Notes under the pieces: model-generated | Seen by the model: only the letters and a program-made list of their open reading frames with translations | What the model was told of the DNA's origin: nothing | Database searches by the model: none | Translations under genes and position numbers: made by a program | DNA from: Diogma glabrata | Taxonomy: Eukaryota > Arthropoda > Insecta > Diptera > Cylindrotomidae | Assembly (NCBI GenBank): GCA_963693315.1 | Contig: OY856186.1 | Span: 285,654,492-285,718,491 of the forward strand | Direction of reading: 5' to 3' | Length of the DNA stretch: 64,000 nucleotides | In this document: piece by piece, positions 19,960-31,119 of the stretch | How positions within the stretch are numbered: position 1 is the stretch's first letter | How the letters are laid out: every line of letters begins with the position of its first letter

Positions 19960-22031
19960 TCAATAATATAAAAGCCGTAAGTCTATCCTTCTATACAAGC
20001 GTAACGGATACCTTATCTACCCTTTAGTCTACAGTTTAAATATAGTTCAAATTGGTATATTGGTAGCGCGCTCGACTGATGATCATAAGATTGAAAGTTC
20101 AAAACCTGATTGTTGCAAATTTTTTTTTACTTTTTTTTAAATAACATTAAAATTATTGTTTTTTTACACACTTTTATTTTATTCATATTCATACATACAT
20201 TTCGTTTTACGATAATGCAGTTTTTTTAAATAACATTAAAATTGTTTTTTTTATTCATAAATTCATTATTTTCTTTAAATAACTTTAAAATTATTGTGCT
20301 TTTTTATTTTATTATTCATGAATGAATTCATATAAATAAATAATTCATATATAAATAAAACTTATATAAAATTTTGTTTTTGGATACTTAAAATTATCGA
20401 TAAAGTAGTTCTTTAAAGTTAGTTAAAAAGTTAAGTTGTCTTTTGTATTTAATTTGTTCAAATTAAAATCATTAAAATCATTTCGATATTTACATTTCGA
20501 TATTAAGAATAACAACAACTACTATAAATAACATTAAAATTATTGTTTTTTTACACACTTTTATTTTATTCATACATACATTTCGTTTTACGATAGCGCA
20601 ATTTGATCGATAATGCAGTTTTTATAGCATTTTATTGCACTGTCATTTCCCGTTTCGTTCAAATTATTATAATTTCCATATTAACAAGAAAATTAATTAG
20701 TTTTTTTACAGGCAGTGCTAAAAATCATATAATAGTGGTTTCCGATAATTATTTGCCATAATTTCATTCCTGTGAACTAAATTAAGGAAAAACAAAAACT
20801 ACTATTTGAGTATGTATTTCTCTTGCAATATAATAGCTTTATCATAAAAGATCGTGTGACGTCATTTTGTTTAGTTATTTTAAGTTTTAATAAAAATTAG
20901 AATGCATTCAGGGATTTTATTTTAATTCAGTTACATAATACATATATTTATAATTTTTGTTGATGTTTTATTAATAAAACCTTTTTTATTTTGAATTAGT
21001 CACAAGATATGTAATATTTATTATGAAAAATAGATCGAATAATTAAAGGATAATTTTTAAAGGAATAATTTTTATATTAAATAGTAAAGTTGGTAGATGG
21101 TTTTTATAATAAGTTTATTAAAAAAGAAAAGAGGAAACAAATTGATGAAAGTACATGATTAAAGGTCTATTTCCTCACTTTTTGACACAACATTTCGTAA
21201 AATACTAGCGCTATTATGGCAGGACCAGAACCAGAAAATTGTTCTATAGTACAGCGAACATAACAGCATAGAAAAATATAGATTTTTAACAATTTTTAAA
21301 AACAATGTAGGTTGAAAACATTTGATATTTTTATGCAAAAAACAGTTTTTTAGGTTATAATATACATTTTCAAACATTAATAATTTAAACCGATTTGATA
21401 AAATGAACTTTAAGAAACTCAGTACGAAATTTCGTTGTCATTGTCGATGTAGGGGGTTGTGAGAAAGGTTCGGAGCTCAACGCTAATCCTATATTTAATT
21501 TTTATTGTTTTGGTTTATTTTTTTTATAGAACATAAAAATTATTCCTTTTTCATAAAAATTCCATTTACGGCATTTAAATTTTTCGATAATGTAGTTTTT
21601 CAAAATTATTGCTCTAATTGTCTTTTAGCCGTTTCGTTCAAATTTATATCGTTGCGATATTAATAAGAAAATTAATTATTTATATGACAGATAGTGCTAA
21701 AAATCACAGAATATTTTTTTTCCATCATTATTTTTGCATAGCTTCATTTTCTGTAAATAAAATATAGAAGAAAAAAAGCTGCTATTTCAGTATTTTCTTA
21801 TTATTATTATTTTCAACCATTTGTCATTGATCGTATAAAAATTTATCGTTAACCTCACGATGGTTTTTGTAGAATTATAGTTAAGCAGAAGGTACACACA
21901 GAATAGATTAGAAGAGGTTGGATTATGATGGATAGTACTTAGTAGTTGTATCAAAGCCGGATGAAAAGAGCAAGAGTGGGAGAAAGGATGGAGGGGTGGG
22001 GGGGGGGCGGAGCACGCGGGATACCCCCTAG
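19960..22031 (+). mobile_element. Helitron-like element 1 (2.07 kb)
   Basis: Starts TCAATAATATAAAAGCCG and ends GCGGGATACCCCCTAG. TC at the 5' end, CTAG at the 3' end, a GC-rich subterminal tract, no terminal inverted repeats, and a preceding A fit a Helitron. It encodes no Rep/helicase and is non-autonomous. It contains a tRNA-like stretch (20060-20115) and internal near-repeats of about 80 bases, with core taacattaaaattattgttttt followed by catacatttcgttttacgat, at about 20138, 20230 and 20525. Confidence 0.7.
20058..20118 (+). other. tRNA-like sequence inside Helitron-like element 1
   Basis: TTGGTATATTGGTAGCGCGC resembles a tRNA D-arm/A-box, and AAGTTCAAAACC about 30 bases later resembles a B-box. 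The anticodon stem and acceptor do not fold well and a T-run follows. Identical sequence lies in element 2 at about 22126-22185. It is not called as a functional tRNA gene. Confidence 0.45.
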
Positions 22032-22610
22032 TCAATAATATAAAAGCCGTAAGTCTATCCTTCTATACAAGCGTAACGGATACCTTATCTACCCTTTAGT
22101 CTACAGTTTAAATATAGTTCAAATTGGTATATTGGTAGCGCGCTCGACTGATGATCATAAGATTGAAAGTTCAAAACCTGATTGTAGCAAATTTTTTTTT
22201 ATTTTTTTTTTATATAACATTAAAATTATTGTTTTTTTACACACTTTTATTTTATTCATATTCATACATACATTTCGTTTTACGATAATGCAGTTTTTGA
22301 ATTTTTATTTTAAATAACATTAAAATTGTTTTTTTTATTCATAAATTTATTATTTTCTTTAAATAACTTTAAAATTATTGTGCTTTTTTATTTTATTATT
22401 CATGAATGAATTCATATAAATAAATAATTCATATATAAATAAAACTTATATAAAATTTTGTTTTTGGATACTTAAAATTATCGATAAAGTAGTTCTTTAA
22501 AATTAGTTAAAAAAGTTAAGTTGTCTTTTGTATTTAATTTGTTCAAATTAAAATCATTAAAATCATTTCGATATTTACATTTCGATCTGAGCCCGCGGGA
22601 TACCCCCTAG
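22032..22610 (+). mobile_element. Helitron-like element 2 (579 bp), tandem to element 1
   Basis: Starts TC directly after the CTAG of element 1 and ends CCCGCGGGATACCCCCTAG followed by T. Its body matches the first 540 bases of element 1 almost exactly, then jumps to the last 22 bases of element 1. It is therefore an internally deleted derivative lacking about 1.5 kb. The 3' palindrome CCCGCGGG is complete here. Confidence 0.7.
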
Positions 22611-24005
22611 TACTATTATAATAGAGTTGAGAGTTTATGTTTCATTTATGAACGGCATTAAAAATAAAATATTTTGTTCAAAAGGTGCAAAACAACCGTA
22701 AAATATTATAGTTTATTATTTATGAAATTAAAATTATTTTTTAATAAAAATAAAACTATATTAAGTTTAAAGTTGTATTAAAATAAAAATATATTATTTA
22801 TTTGAAATGGCAACAGATTTGAAATACATTTTAATACAAATGGATCCAATGGTTATCATTTTCGGCTGCACATTGGGTAATCATTTTTTATTTAAATACA
22901 ATTAGTTTCATTTAATTTCTTTAAAGAAAAACATAAACGCACTTTTAGCGTTATTAGGCCATCGTGTTTGGTCAATGTATAAATCATCGATATGAATCCA
23001 TCCAACTTTTCTTTGTAGATTTGTAATTTTGTCATTAGCCCTATATGCTTATCCCCAAATCCAAAGATAAACAATAACAATTACCATACGGATAAATTTC
23101 CGAATAAATTTTAAATTTTTCGAAAATTGAAAACTGAAATCAACTGATTTTGCTTGTTTTGGTTGGTTGTTATGTTGGTGGTTGTCTTCCAATTTTTCTT
23201 AAAAATACATTTTTGTATATTATATATTTGGTTCGCCTAAATGACTTCTAAAATAACTATTAACGTCATATATAGAGTAAAGAATTATAATTCACGAAAT
23301 CAAAAGGTTAAATAAAAATGAGTATATAATAAAAATTTTGAGTGTGGTTTACAAATACAATGAAATAGATAGATAATTTGAAATTTGAAATAATCTGTAA
23401 AAATTTGAATATAATCATCTTCATATGATGAATGAGCAACTATGTATATGAAAACAATATATGTGTGGTGTGTGTGTGGTTTTGGTGTACACATGAATTG
23501 TGTAACTTATGTATAAAAAAGTTCTTCCTTCGTTCACATGAATTTGTGTAACTTATTTATAAAAATATTTAAAATTTTTCAATTTTTTCTTATGTAAAGG
23601 CAGCGCTGCAGGTAAAAAGGAGGCTTTTGACGAAACAAGTGTCGAAGATTTTTAAACCACAAACTTTTGTTTGTTTTTATTAAAGTATTTTATCTTTTTA
23701 TCCTAAAATCTAAACAAATAAAATCAAAATAATTTTTTAACAACACGTTAGGAATAACAAACGAAGCAATGTTTCCATACACAAATCTGACAAAACTAGA
23801 AATTTTTGACGTTATTAAATTAATATCATATCATGGTCAATCATTATTTACAAATGGTTAATTAATTGTTAATTAGTTGCTACTTTATAGAAGCAAATGA
23901 ACATGGTTGTTAAATCGACGGGTCAAGAATACGAAGGATCATTACATAAATTTCTTGTAAATGAAGATTAATTTAACATTTAACATTTTTTTATAACTTT
24001 CGTGC
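22611..24005. other. AT-rich DNA, no gene
   Basis: No coding pattern. A TG microsatellite lies at about 23460-23475. A 50-base segment at 23892-23942 (gttaaatcgacgggtcaagaat) is similar to one at 24291-24341. Confidence 0.5.
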
Positions 24006-24233
24006 GTAAAGCCGCAATTAGACTATTGCAGAACTCTGCAATATTTCTGCAATGGTAGTGTGTAAAATATTCATTGCAGAACAGTTTGGCAATGAACTCA
24101 TTGCAAAACATTGCAATGACCATTGCAATGTATTGCAATGAGTTCATTGCCAAACTTTTCTGCAATGAATATTTTACACACTACCATTGCAGAAATATTG
24201 CAGAGTTCTGCAATAGTCTAATTGCGGCTTTAC
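24006..24233. mobile_element. Palindromic MITE (copy 1 of family, 228 bp)
   Basis: Almost perfect palindrome over the whole length. It starts gtaaagccgcaattagactattgc and ends with the complement, with central cattgcaatgaccattgcaatg. The short word attgcaatg/ctgcaat is reiterated throughout. A second copy is at 35299-35525. The TA-rich outer bases make the target duplication ambiguous (TA or TTA/TAA). Confidence 0.85.
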
Positions 24234-25453
24234 ACTAAGTTTTTGTGAATAAAATTTTGTACTTTATATATTATAAGTACCTTTTCTAAGTCAAATAAAC
24301 GTGGTCGTTAATTTGACTGGTCAAGAATTTGAAGATCGTGAGATCGATGCGCCCGGCGGCCCCCCTGGGTATGGTGAAATACATTTTTATTTTATTTTTA
24401 TAACTGTCGAGGGTTACACATAGGCTTTTATTAATTATTAATATAATAGGTACTTTGTTTGTTATAAATGTATAACACTCATATATAATTTCATTCATAA
24501 TTTTGTGTTTTTTAAATTTAATTCAATGTACATTTGATTTGTTTTTGTTAGATCCCCAAAATTACTACTATACTTACTACATATTATTATATATATTATA
24601 TCAGTGCTATCAGTGTTCTATTATTTTAAAGTACGGAACTCTTAAAATAATAATAAAAATTTCTCAAATTCTTTTCTTTATATCTCCAAGAATAAAAACA
24701 CAAAATTTTAAAGCTTACTAAATTATTTTTTAATCTCATCACTTCAAAATAACTACCAACGTTCTAAAATAAAATGAAATAAAAATTAAAATTTATCATC
24801 GATATAACATTTGTTGGGTTCTCTTAGATAACAAATTAACATCAGAGACCAAACACATGTTTTCACAACTTCGTTTTCTTAACACATCAATAATAGGTCT
24901 TTTTTCTGAAAGCATATTCTTAATATATTCATTTTTCTAATATCTTTATAGTTACCAACTTCCATTTAATATATTAATAAAACATTTGATGGGTTTCCTG
25001 GGTTTCCACAGAAACATAACAAATAAAAAATATTTGTTCGAAAACAACTACACGTTTGCAAACTAATCTGGGTTGGTGTTTAAGTTTTTTAACTGTTGTT
25101 AAATATTACCAATATCGAGGGATAATAAATTTCAATTCGCATAATTTTGTGTTTTGCAATTCTGTACATTTGGTTTGCTTTTGAAAATTCGCCAAAATGA
25201 TACTAAATTACTACATATTCCAATGTTACCAACGTGGTATAAAAATTTGTAAAAATGTTTTAATTTTACTAAAAGTTTGGGAAAGCAAAATTTTGATTTT
25301 ATAAACTTTCATAAAAAAGCATGAATGCTGACTTTTTTTTTACTAATGAGAAACATATAGTTAAATAATATATACTTTTATTGATAACTTTGAATGCAGT
25401 TGTAGAAAAAATGCAAATTATTCGAAATGAAAATTTTAACCTTTAAAACCTAT
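24234..25453. other. AT-rich DNA, no gene
   Basis: One GC-rich island (gatgcgcccggcggcccccctggg, about 24345-24370) resembles hAT subterminal DNA but has no partner. Otherwise nothing is recognised. Confidence 0.5.
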
Positions 25454-25591
25454 CCGGTGCACAGTATATATACTAGTAGTGTCTTTCAAACATGGCGCGC
25501 GAGACACTACCGCGTCTCTTGACCGGTGCACAGTATATATACTAGTAGTGTCTTTCAAACATGGCGCGCGAGACACTTCCGCGTCTCTTGA
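25454..25591. repeat. Direct tandem duplication, unit 69 bases
   Basis: Two adjacent copies of ccggtgcacagtatatatac ... catggcgcgcgagacact ... cgcgtctcttga, differing at one base (ctacc versus cttcc). The unit is CpG-rich for this region and contains the palindrome gtatatatac. Confidence 0.9.
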
Positions 25592-25675
25592 TTTTGTTTT
25601 TTTTTTCAAAAGTTGTCAAGTTTGTGTATCTATTTGATTTATAAAAAACGTGTGAACGAAATTTAAGGGACATGG

Positions 25676-26740
25676 CTAGTCCCTTACTACTTGTTTGAAA
25701 CCTTTACCATTTGTGTATTTAAAAAAAAAACGCAAAGAATTTAAATCTTTTGGACGCGAAGTTATGTATTTTCTGTAATTTTCTAAATAAGTTTCGTTTA
25801 CGATAAATGATCGTGGTTTATTTGTCTTGTTATTCGGGATTTTAACTAAAAGTTTAGATCCCAAATCACTAATATCAGTAATTTCCATGTGGGCTAGTTC
25901 ATCCCGTCGACAAGCACCAGCGATTCCAAAAATTAACGCAACCTACAAAAAACAATCATAATATTACATACAAAAAAATATTGCAGTGTGAATTGTATTT
26001 TATCCGAAAACATATTTGAATTTAATGTGTAAATACAAATAATAATCGTTTTAAATACCTACATGCTTACTTTAGTAACTAGGAACAAATCATCTGAAGC
26101 TTCCAAAATGAATTTTTGAACATATTCCATAGTTAATATTTTAGATTTCTTCGCTTTATATCCATCAGATTTGCGTTTCAAGAAGACACGTAATTTTTGG
26201 TATTTTGCAATATCCACATTATTTTTAACCACTACTCTCTAAACTTGAATTAGTGGAATTTTCACTGATTAAATTAGTGAAAATTTTTTGACTGTAAAAA
26301 TAGTGATATTAGTGATATTTCACTGATTAATAGTGAGTAATAGTGATATTTTCACTGAGGAATAGTGATATTTCACTGATTAGAACAGTAAATATTCACT
26401 GATTCCAAGTGGTATACTTGAAACTGTGTTAAACAGTGTATATGTACTGTGAATCAGTGAAAATCCACTATTTCATTTTTAGAGAGTAGCATCGACCTGA
26501 TCATTGAGTAGTTTGACCATAATGTGGATGATTTCAATTTTGTAGATAAATCAGCGAAATACGCCAGAATGACGTTTTCCGAAAATGATTTGATGTGTTT
26601 AGATTGACGATAATCCATAAAGCGTTTATAAGCATTTTCGTATTTTTCCTTCGATTTTTGCGGGAGTAAATCACATGTAGCTGAATTAGCTGCTTCCACT
26701 ATATCCGGCGGGGTGCAAGATAAGGATACTAAGTTGCTAC
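25676..26740 (-). pseudogene. Crypton-type tyrosine recombinase, N-terminal and middle exons
   Basis: Reads on the minus strand from about 26740. VEAANSATCDLLPQKSKEKY, with YKRFMDYRQSK and STLWSNYSMIRSML (26699 to 26489), is the core-binding region of Crypton/xerD-like recombinases. A MITE (26235-26486) interrupts it. The frame resumes VVKNNVDIAKYQKLRVFLKR ... FILEASDDLFLVTK. A GTAAGC donor near 26070 and a TTTTTTGTAG acceptor near 25945 bound an intron. The next exon, VALIFGIAGACRRDELAHME (with the catalytic Arg context), runs to FKQVV, where GTAAGG forms another donor. The C-terminal catalytic part is missing on this strand and appears inverted next door. Confidence 0.75.
26235..26486. mobile_element. 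MITE inserted in the recombinase gene (252 bp, TA duplication)
   Basis: Terminal inverted repeats CTCTCTAAACTTGAATTAGTGG and complement CTCTCTAAAAATGAAATAGTGG, about 40 bases each, flanked by TA at 26233-26234 and 26487-26488. The interior repeats 'attagtgatatttcactgatt'. Removing it with one TA puts the two recombinase fragments in the same frame, so the boundaries are firm. It is Tc1/mariner-type by target site. Confidence 0.88.
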
Positions 26741-27086
26741 TTTTTTAAAACTGCCAGACGCAAAAGAATACACAGGGCACTGTTTCCGCCGTTCATCTGC
26801 GACAATTTTAGTTGATAATGGCGCAGATTTAACATGCTTAAAAAGATTTGGAGGATGGAAGTCATCGACTGTTGCTGAAGGGTATATCGATGAATCCATT
26901 ATCAATAAAATTGAAGTTGCTCATAAGATTTTCGATACAACGGATAATGAAGCAGACGATGCAAATAATGTTAATGATTTTAATAGCACTATATCAACAA
27001 CAATGCTGGGATGCGATACTATTAATCCACCAATGTTCAATAATTGTACTAATTGTACGATAACCGTTAATATTACAAATAAGTAA
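26733..27086 (+). pseudogene. Crypton-type tyrosine recombinase, C-terminal catalytic part
   Basis: Open from 26733 without an own start. YTGHCFRRSSATILVDNGAD carries the His and Arg of the HxxR catalytic box, and GGWKSSTVAEGYIDES the nucleophilic Tyr. An Asn/Thr-rich tail ends at TAA 27084-27086. It lies on the opposite strand to the N-terminal exons, and its first residues fit just after where they end, so an inversion within one element is likely. Alternatively two copies sit head to head. Confidence 0.75.
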
Positions 27087-27669
27087 AATTAAACTCCTAT
27101 ACCTAACACATAAATAGTTTGGCATAGATTCATCACATTCATTATTATGTATACTGTTAAATTAAAATAAATAAATGCGTTTGACCTTATAAGTGTACTT
27201 TTATTTCTTCTAAACAATTAAAAATCCATACAGGAATATATTCCCGGCCCAGGCCAGAAAAAATATTCTCGTTCTATTATTACTTGTTGCTTAGCAACAA
27301 ATACAACATACTGGAATCATAAGCTTTTCGTTTCGAAAAAACAACGGAAAGATATATTTTTTCCTACGATCGGAGAAAAACGAATTTTTTTAGAATTGTT
27401 ATATGAGGTAAACCTAAGTTTACAGAGGATTTTACTCATGTGCTACAATGTCTGATGATTAAAGTTTGCAAAGATTTGTAGAGTGTATAAACGAAGTTAG
27501 ATTTTTTTTGGAAAATCATTGAAAATAGAAAATCATTAAAATATAAAGTCAATTAATTGACGTCGAATGGCTTTTGAAATTAATGTTCATTAGTTGCTTT
27601 TATGTTCATTTAAATTGATTAAATGTTAAACTACAAGGTATTAACAAGACTTTAATTTTTATTTTTAAT
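27087..27669. other. AT-rich DNA, no gene
   Basis: Holds a 13-base palindrome gttgcttagcaac at 27286-27298, reminiscent of an RFX X-box but alone. A possible polyadenylation region for the recombinase relic (aaataaataaa, about 27167) is present. Confidence 0.5.
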
Positions 27670-28591
27670 TTAAGCCGAGCATTTGAAGACAAATTAAAAG
27701 TTTTAAATCGCGACTTTATATCCAACACATTTAAATGTTTTCAAAATCTAAAAAAACCCATTGCATATGTAGAATCCCATGAAAAACCAGATCAAGTTAA
27801 ATTAACACAGGAATTTTTCCACAATTATTCAGTCAGTTATTGAGGAATTTCACTCAAAATTTTCATAATTCAGACAATTTGCACAAACCTCATAATTTAT
27901 TTTAAATCCAAATCACCAGATATTCTTAATTTGGATATTTTTAAATTGTTAAATGCATCAAATGCATAATTGATTGATTTTCAATTGAGTTTAATATATT
28001 TGATTTGATAAATTAGTTTTGAAGTTTATATAGTTTATATATTTTATTAGTTTGAAGTTTATAATTTATATATTTGATTTGATAAATTAGAAAACCTAGT
28101 GTAGCACCATTCAAAACAATTTTGAATTATTTAACGCACTTTTTCAACCATTGAGTATTTTATTAATTATTTATTTACCCTTTAAATTGCAATATTTCGG
28201 CACCATGACCATAATCAATTTTATAAAGGACAGTTTGAGAACTAGAATGACTGATAAATCTAGCTCGGCATGCACTCTGTTAAAAGTGACGAATTACGAA
28301 CTCTGCATTAAATATTTGTCATCCAAGATGCAGCATCACAAATCGCATTATTTAATTTAAACTTAATATTAATTTTAATATTTCAATTTAATCTTTAAGA
28401 ATTTTATTGTAGATATAAATTTTTGTTAATCAAATTCTGCAAACGTTTGTGTTTTTTTATTTGTAAAAATTGTACAACATTTTTTAGTATTACCAGTGTT
28501 GTATTATTATAAGCTTTTGGCATGTCAGCAATTTTATAAAAATAGATTGTATTTTTTTGGCACGCGTACTGAAAAAGGTTCGCCACCCCTG
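27670..28591 (+). pseudogene. hAT element (GTF2IRD2-like transposase) C-terminal relic and 3' terminus
   Basis: A frame near 27690-27850 reads FEDKLKVLNRDF and LTQEFFHNYS. Near 28215-28362, INFIKDSLRTRMTDKSSSAC and YLSSKMQHHKSH end at TAA. This is the C-terminal pattern of GTF2IRD2-like hAT transposases (R-RLTD-L...KYR...Q-SH). About 230 bases later the DNA ends GGTTCGCCACCCCTG at 28591. From the outside this is CAGGGGTGGCGAACC, a standard hAT terminal repeat. The middle and N-terminus are decayed or absent. Confidence 0.65.
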
Positions 28592-28850
28592 TTCTACATC
28601 TTTTAGCAATGACATAAATTCCTTGTGGTTTGCGCCACCTGTTCGAATAAATTTAACGATTTTAGCAACTTTGTGAAATATGTACATTATATTAATTTTA
28701 ATCACTTTTGAACATGAGACTTGCTGGTGGATAATGCAGTGGAAGCTTTAAAAAGATCTATCATGTTGGATTTTAACATAATCTTTTAGTCTGGCGACGT
28801 CACCACGTGTAGCTACAGCTGAAGGGACTACATCAGTTGCCAAAGACACC
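28592..28850 (-). pseudogene. hAT (GTF2IRD2-like) transposase fragment interrupted by the hAT element at its left
   Basis: On the minus strand FHCIIHQQVSCSKVIKINI then FHKVAKIVKFIRTGGANHKE and FMSLLKDVEQ. FHCIIHQ and the KxVNFIR-LNH-F region are hallmarks of GTF2IRD2-like hAT transposases. The frame is cut exactly at the terminal base of the element ending at 28591. The eight bases TTCTACAT next to that end are a candidate target duplication. A further relic, VSLATDVVPSAVATRGDVA, lies upstream to about 28850. Confidence 0.7.
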
Positions 28851-28869
28851 AGGTTATGCATTGAAAGTC

Positions 28870-30725
28870 CACATAAGGTGTTTTACACCTTAAACGAACT
28901 CATGTAATTACTATACACAACACATTTTATTTAAAACAAAAATCAAAACGTATTAAAAATTTAAAAAATTGTATTAAAATTTATTTAATTCGTCATGGAA
29001 GTGTTAATTCTGTTTAAAGAACAAAAACGGAAAAGAAATGATAATGAACGTTTGTTCCGTATTAAGAATAAAAGAGACATTGTTTTTTGAAGGTTATGTT
29101 TTTTATGTAGTTAACTTAAAATTTTCGTAAATCGTTTAATATTTATATATACCACGTTATCGGTTGATTTATTGAAAGGTTTTAGATATAAATAATTGTA
29201 TAACGGGTTTACTTAAGAACACGACTTACCGTCGAATTAAAAAATTATTAATTGATTTATTATTAAGTTTTTTCTGTATTATACTTTCAAAACAAATTTC
29301 TTTTGTCACAAAAAAACATGGATTTGAACAAGATATTTGACAATAAAGGTCGTTCATTTAAATATAATTAAATATAAATCCTGCATAAAACAGAACAATT
29401 TCTTTTGATTCGATTTAGTTTCTTTGACCTTCTTCTCTACTCTGTCTGGAACTTAAACTATTATAACATTTTTTATCAAACTTCCCTTTCTTATTTTTTG
29501 AGCTGGAAATAAAGTTTTTCTTGTTTAAAGTAAATTTAAAGTTGGAATTATTAATAAAATTACAAATAATAGAACACCTTAAAACCACGTATGAATATAA
29601 TAGTTAACTTTATTTTTTTTTATTTGCCATGCTCTAATAAAAAACACAATTATGTCTGATAAATAATTTATATTTTATAATATGATAATTTAAGGTGGAG
29701 GTGGTGAGTTTTATTGATTAAAATTTGAAAATTATATACAGGAAATAGAGAAAGGCTTTACAACAATGCATGTTGTTTTTTTTTAAATATTGGTTGATAA
29801 ACATCATGAGTTCTACGTCAATATACCTAATCAGTTAATGTTTTTAATATTCATTATTTCATTTATTAGCACAAAACGAACGTATCCGTTAAATATTAAA
29901 TAACTTTACATATGCGGTTTATTATACATATAATGTAACATTAAACTTGCTTGTGTTAACTTGACATAAATAAAATATATTATTTTCAAAATCCTTCAAT
30001 ATCAGGTAGCTTATGCAATTTATCTATCATTAATCCAGTAATACATGTCATCGTCTATCGATCAATCAAAAATTACTTTCAATTTCAACTATTTAACTAC
30101 AATAAAAACAAAACATAATACTACAAAAACAAAAATTTTACTGGATCTAGCTATCTGCATAAAAATTGATCACATTTCAACTACTTTCGCTTATTTACAT
30201 TTATTTCGATATCGAATCACAATTGTAAATCTTAAAATTTTTTTTAATTATTTATTATATTTTTATGGAAAAGAATAGACCGTGAACCATGTATTTGATT
30301 TTAATTTAATTGAATTTTAATAGTTTTTATTAAAAATCTTTAAAGTTCACATGAAACTATGTTTTTCTCATCTTCTATGTGACTTTTATTAGTTTTGTTT
30401 TTTTTACAATTGCATATTCATTAAATATAAAAATATGTAATCGAATAATTATTTTATTTTTAATATTATGTATTCTTTTGTGATTTGTATTTTTAAAGTG
30501 GTATTGGTTCGTATTTAATGGATACAAATATTAAATTTACTGTTATTTCTATTGTTTTTGCAGTATATGGTGAGAAAATTCATGTTTTTAAATATTACGC
30601 AATTGATTTGATTTTATATGTTTTCCTCAAAGAAAATTATTTTCCTATTTCTATTTTTTTTCAATTCTTTTCATCGTTTCTTGCATAATTAATATTTCTA
30701 TCGTATATGCAATATTGGATTGCCA
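28870..30725. other. AT-rich DNA, no gene
   Basis: No protein family, tRNA or terminal repeat is recognised. A 77-codon frame at 30045-30278 is AT-biased and lacks a family pattern. Confidence 0.5.
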
Positions 30726-31030
30726 AGGCATTTAAATTGACCCGCTTGATTAGGTTGCAGTAGTAATACAATAATACGACAAGGTCGTTCAACTAGTTTT
30801 AGTTATCTATATTGCGCTAACGATTTTTTATGATATTTCTTAATCATAATTATAATTATATTTGTGTATAATTAAATGTTTTATTGTTTATAAGATTAGA
30901 GTTATAAAACATGTCTAAAGCATAACTACAAAATGTGGTAAAAAATGTTTTATCCATCTCAAACAATATTAACTTTGATCAAAAACTCAAAATAATAAGA
31001 AAATAGGCTTGACCAGATATATTTGGTTTA
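30726..31030 (+). repeat. Dispersed repeat of about 300 bases (copy 1)
   Basis: Shares aaattgacccgcttgattag, caataatacgacaaggtcgttc, taatcataattataa and ctaaagcat-type stretches in order with 45944-46255. Divergence is considerable. No coding sequence. Confidence 0.6.
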
Positions 31031-31119
31031 TATTAAGCAACTAAAGCTGATGGAATGTCACATAATCGCGAATGCAGGATTTAATCAATTCGAGTAACTT
31101 TGAAGCTACAACGAAGGAG

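Noticed and set aside
20058..20118. Functional tRNA gene
   Set aside because: A/B-box-like sequence only; acceptor and anticodon stems do not pair and it sits in a transposable element.
22132..22317. 61-codon frame in the second Helitron-like element
   Set aside because: It reads through the tRNA-like segment and T-runs; the same region of element 1 lacks the frame.
26848..27063. 71-codon plus-strand frame
   Set aside because: Overlaps the recombinase C-terminal frame in another phase; the recombinase frame carries the conserved HxxR and Tyr motifs.
27286..27298. gttgcttagcaac as an RFX X-box
   Set aside because: A single 13-base palindrome with non-consensus spacing and no nearby gene; chance cannot be excluded.
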